This document shows, one piece after another, positions 60,464-64,000 of a DNA stretch of 64,000 nucleotides. Origin of the DNA: Gibbula magus (lineage: Eukaryota; Mollusca; Gastropoda; Trochida; Trochidae). Every line of letters begins with the position of its first letter. The stretch's first letter is position 1. Position numbers and translations under genes: made by a program. The stretch is taken from contig OW388302.1 in the NCBI GenBank assembly GCA_936450465.1, positions 59,618,328 to 59,682,327 on the forward strand, written 5' to 3'. The notes below the pieces were generated by a model that saw nothing but the letters and a program-made list of their open reading frames with translations, did not search any database and was not told the DNA's origin.

Positions 60464-62661
60464 AAAAGACATTTAAGAGTGTGTTTGTAATGATATTACA
60501 CGTGTTTAAAGTGTTTTGAGGCTAAATTCATGGGGAAAATGGATTTCATAAAAAATGACGTACCTGAAATCCAAGTTTAGGTACGTACTTTTTTCGTTTT
60601 TTTTGGAAAAAATTCAAACTAAAGGCTTTTTCTGGAAAAGACATTTAAGAGTGTGTTTGTAATGATATTACACGTATTTAGAGTGGTTTGACGCCAAGAT
60701 CATGGGGTAAATGGATTCCACATAAAATGACGTACCTAAACTCGGAGTTTAGGTACGTACTTTTTTCATTTTTTTAAAAAAAAATCAAAATAAAGGCTTC
60801 TTCTGGAAAAGACATTTAAGAGTGTGTTTGTAATGATATTACACGTATTTAGAGTGGTTTGACGCCAAGTTCATGGAGAAAATGGATTTCACCCAAAATG
60901 ACGTACCTAAACTCCGAGTTTAGGTACGTACTTTTTCATTTTTTTTTTAAAAATTCAAAATAAAGGCTTTTTCTGGAAAAGACATTTAAGAGTGTGTTTG
61001 TAATGATATTACACGTGTTTAGAGTGGTTTGAGGCCAATTTTATGGGGAAAATGGATTTCAAAACAAAATAACGTAACTAAACTGCAAGTTAAGGTACGT
61101 ACTTTTTTCATTTTTTTGGAAAAAATTCAAAATAAAGGCTTTTTCTGGAAAATACATTTAAGAGTGTGTTTGTAATGATATTACACGTATTTAGAGTGGT
61201 TTGACGCCAAGTTCATGGGGAAAATGGATTTCACCCAAAATGACGTACCTAAACTCCGAGTTTAGGTACGTACTTTTTTCATTTTTTTTGTTAAAATTCA
61301 AAATAAAGGCTTCTTCTGGAAAAAAACATTTAAGAGTGTGTTTGTAATGATATTACACGTGTTTAAAGTGTTTTCAGGCTAAATTCATGGGGAAATAGGA
61401 TTTCATAAAAAATGACGTACCTAAAATCCAAGTTTAGGTACGTACTTTTTTCATTTTTTGGGAAAATATTCAAAATAAAGGCTTTTTCTGGAAAAGACAT
61501 TTAAGAGTGTGTTTGTAATGATATTACACGTGTTTAAAGTGTTTTGAGGCTAAATTCATGGGGAAATGGATTTCACCCAAAATGACGTACCTAAACTCGA
61601 AGTTTAGGTACGTACTTTTTTCATTTTTTTGGAAAAAATTCAAAATAAAGGCTTCTTCTGGAAAAGACATTTAAGAGTGTGTTTGTAATGATATTACACG
61701 TGTTTAGAGTGTTTTGAGGCTAAATTCATGGGGAAAATGGATTTCATAAAAAATGACTCCGAGTTTAGGTACGTACTTTTTTCATTTTTTTTAAAAAAAT
61801 TCCAAATAAAGGCTTCTTCTGGAAAAGACATTTAAGAGTGTGTTTGTAATGATATTACACGTGTTTACAGTGTTTTGAGGCTAAATTCATGGGGAAATTG
61901 GATTTCAGCCAAAATGACGTACCTAAACTCCGAGTTTAGGTACGTACTTTTTCATTTTTTTAAAAAAAATTCAAAATAAAGGCTTTTTTCTGGAAAATAC
62001 ATTTAAGAGTGTGTTTGTAATGATATTACACGTGTTTAGAGTGGTTTGAGGCTAAATTCGTGACGAAAATGGATTTCATAAAAAATTACGTATCTAAAAT
62101 CCAAGTTTAGGTACGTACTTTTTCATTTTTTTGGAAAAATTCAAAATAAAGGCGTTTTCTGGAAAAGACATTGAAGAGTGTTTACAAGTGTTTAGAGTGT
62201 TTTGAGGCCAAATTCATGGGGAAAATGGATTTCATAAAAATGACGTACCTAAACTCCGAGTTCAGGTACGTATTTTTTTCATTTTTTAAAAAAAAAATCA
62301 AAATAAAGGCTTTTTCTGGAAAAGACATTGAAGAGTGTGTTTGTAATGATATTACACGTATTTAGAGTGGTTTGACGCCAAGTTCATGGGGAAAATGGAT
62401 TTCACCCAAAATGACGTACCTAAACTCCGAGTTCAGGTACGTATTTTTTTCATTTTTTTTGGAAAAATTCAAAACAAAGGCTTTTTCTGGAAAAGACATT
62501 TAAGAGTGTGTTTGTAATGATATTACACGTGTTTAGAGTGTTTTCAGGCCAAATTCATGGGGAAAATGGATTTCATAAAAAATAACGTACCTAAAATCCA
62601 TGTTTAGGTACGTACTTTTTTCATCTTTTGGGAAAATATTCAAAATAAAGGCTTTTTCTGG
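60464..62661. repeat. 13-mer HOR of domain VI, copy 2 (2198 bp)
   Basis: This is the full tandem partner of copy 1 with the same thirteen monomers, both deletion monomers and the TTCGTGACG monomer. Differences are single bases and homopolymer lengths, for example CTGCAAGTTAAGG for CTCCAAGTTAAGG. Confidence 0.9.
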
Positions 62662-63346
62662 AAAAGACATTTAAGAGTGTGTTTGTAATGATATTACACG
62701 TGTTTAAAGTGTTTTGAGGCTAAATTCATGGGGAAAATGGATTTCATAAAAAATGACGTACCTGAAATCCAAGTTTAGGTACGTACTTTTTTCGTTTTTT
62801 TTGGAAAAAATTCAAACTAAAGGCTTTTTCTGGAAAAGACATTTAAGAGTGTGTTTGTAATGATATTACACGTATTTAGAGTGGTTTGACGCCAAGATCA
62901 TGGGGTAAATGGATTCCACATAAACTGACGTACCTAAACTCCGAGTTTAGGTACGTACTTTTTTCATTTTTTTTTTTAAAAATCAAAATAAAGGCTTCTT
63001 CTGGAAAAGACATTTAAGAGTGTGTTTGTAATGATATTACACGTATTTAGAGTGGTTTGACGCCAAGTTCATGGGGAAAATGGATTTCACCCAAAATGAC
63101 GTACCTAAACTCCGAGTTTAGGTACGTACTTTTTCATTTTTTTTTTAAAAATTCAAAATTAAGGCTTTTTCTGGAAAAGACATTTAAGAGTGTGTTTGTA
63201 ATGATATTACACGTGTTTAGAGTGGTTTGAGGCCAATTTTATGGGGAAAATGGATTTCAAAACAAAATAACGTAACTAAACTCCTAGTTAAGGTACGTAC
63301 TTTTTTCATTTTTTTGGAAAAAATTCAAAATAAAGGCTTTTTCTGG
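62662..63346. repeat. 13-mer HOR, copy 3 truncated to 4 monomers
   Basis: The first four monomers of the 13-mer are present (CCTGAAATCC; GATCATGGGGTAAATGG; A; TTTCAAAACAAAATAACG). The array then switches at about 63347 to the lead-in series seen at 57754. Confidence 0.87.
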
Positions 63347-64000
63347 AAAAGACATTTAAGAGTGTGTTTGTAATGATATTACACGTATTTAGAGTGGTTT
63401 GACGCCAAGTTCATGGGGAAAATGGATTTCACCCAAAATGACGTACCTAAACTCCGAGTTTAGGTACGTACTTTTTCTTTTTTTTTGAAAAATTCAAAAT
63501 AAAGGCTTTTTCTGGAAAAGACATTTAAGAGTGTGTTTGTAATGATATTACACGTGTTTAGAGTGGTTTGAGGCCAAATTCATGGGGGAAATGGATTTCA
63601 CCCAAAATGACGTACCTAAACTCCGAGTTTAGGTACGTACTTTTTTCATTTTTTTTGTTAAAATTCAAAATAAAGGCTTCTTCTTAAAAAAAACATTTGA
63701 AAGTGTGTTTGTAATGATATTACACGTGTTTAAAGTGTTTTGAGGCTAAATTCATGGGGAAAATGGATTTCATAAAAAATGACGTACCTAAAATCCAAGT
63801 TTAGGTACGTACTTTTTTCATTTTTTGGGAAAATATTCAAAATAAAGGCTTTTTCTGGAAAAGACATTTAAGAGTGTGTTTGTAATGATATTACACGTGT
63901 TTAAAGTGTTTTGAGGCTAAATTCATGGGGAAAATGGATTTCATAAAAAATGACGTACCTGAAATCCAAGTTTAGGTACGTACTTTTTTCGTTTTTTTTG
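63347..64000. repeat. Lead-in series repeated; start of a fourth 13-mer copy
   Basis: It matches 57754-58407 in order. The last partial monomer, from 63859, carries GTACCTGAAATCCAAG and TTTTTTCGTTTT, the first unit of the 13-mer. The larger unit (lead-in plus 13-mers) is therefore itself repeated, and the window cuts it. Confidence 0.83.

Larger units (their letters stand above)
1..64000 (+). repeat. Satellite DNA array, ~171-bp monomer, head-to-tail
   Basis: The same unit recurs across the window with no break. Measured from the AAAAGACA that follows TTCTGG, successive units start at 1, 172, 343, 513, 687, 858 and 1029. Spacings are 170-174 bp there and mostly 169-172 bp elsewhere, and every copy I read is in the same orientation. 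The monomer is AT-rich with conserved cores: TGTAATGATATTACA, TTCATGGGGAAAATGGATTTC, ATGACGTACCTAAA, GTTTAGGTACGTAC and a T-tract/A-tract junction. No mobile element, gene or unique sequence interrupts it, and both ends are cut mid-array. Such arrays are typical of eukaryotic centromeric or pericentromeric heterochromatin; assigning it to a functional centromere is inference. Confidence 0.98.

Noticed and set aside
1..64000. CRISPR array
   Set aside because: The repeating unit is 171 bp with no unique spacers between short repeats, and no cas genes are present.
1..64000. Human or primate alpha satellite
   Set aside because: The length and a short TTTGAGGCC stretch look alike, but the rest of the monomer does not match my recollection of the alpha consensus, and no CENP-B box is present. 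The resemblance is too short to support homology.
1..64000. Bacterial or phage features (terminators, origins, att sites)
   Set aside because: The T-tract/A-tract hairpin could mimic terminators, but it is part of every monomer and no genes are nearby. Nothing else suggests a prokaryotic source.
1..64000. tRNA, rRNA or other structured RNA genes
   Set aside because: No tRNA arms, rRNA cores or Pol III boxes could be recognised, and the dyads repeat in every monomer.

Overview
The whole 64 kb window is one uninterrupted, head-to-tail satellite DNA array. The unit is an AT-rich monomer of about 170-172 bp (about 33% GC when counted in one monomer). Dividing the length gives roughly 375 monomers, all in the same orientation. 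The array runs off both ends of the window. I see no genes, RNA genes, transposon insertions, inversions or unique spacers. The longest open frames are about 60 codons; they start at GTG or TTG and simply run through particular monomer variants. An array like this points to a eukaryote and to centromeric or other constitutive heterochromatin. The sequence alone does not identify the species, and I do not recognise the family by name.

Each monomer holds three short dyads. The strongest is a 29-bp element with 14-bp arms (ACGTACCTAAACTC and GAGTTTAGGTACGT around one central base), which is perfect in many copies. The second is TGTAAT-gat-ATTACA, overlapping an ACACGTGT palindrome in many copies. 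The third is TTTTGAA-aaaa-TTCAAAA inside a long T-tract/A-tract junction. Monomers fall into linked haplotypes. Type A carries cgtattt, gtttgacgcc, cacccaaaatg and ctaaactcc. Type B carries cgtgttt, gttttgagg, cataaaaaatg and ctaaaatcc. Type C carries cgtgttt, ggtttgaggcc, cacccaaaatg and ctaatctcc. A rarer type D is longer, about 176 bp.

Layout by local higher-order repeat (HOR). Domain I (1-22772) is rich in types C and D and contains three diverged copies of a roughly 5-6 kb supra-unit, each with an embedded 7-mer of about 1.2 kb. It also has a 1.37 kb block repeated 9928 bp away, and a trimer HOR at 8220-9243. Domain II (22773-27552) is more mixed, with a 4-mer duplication. Domain III (27553-34897) holds about 4.7 copies of a 6-mer of about 1026 bp. 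Domain IV (34898-41390) has 4-mer/6-mer shuffles and a 7-mer tandem pair of about 1196 bp. Domain V (41391-57426) is mostly alternating A and B monomers organised in 8-mer (1372 bp) and 10-mer (1713 bp) duplications and a segment repeated at a 4770 bp offset. Domain VI (57427-64000) has a 13-mer HOR of about 2197 bp, with a fourth copy just starting at the right edge.

The blocks work as a record of turnover: frequent local unequal exchange with changing register, plus longer-range copying of one to three monomers over 7-29 kb. Shared private deletions (monomers of 146, 157 and 161 bp) mark the duplicated tracts unambiguously.
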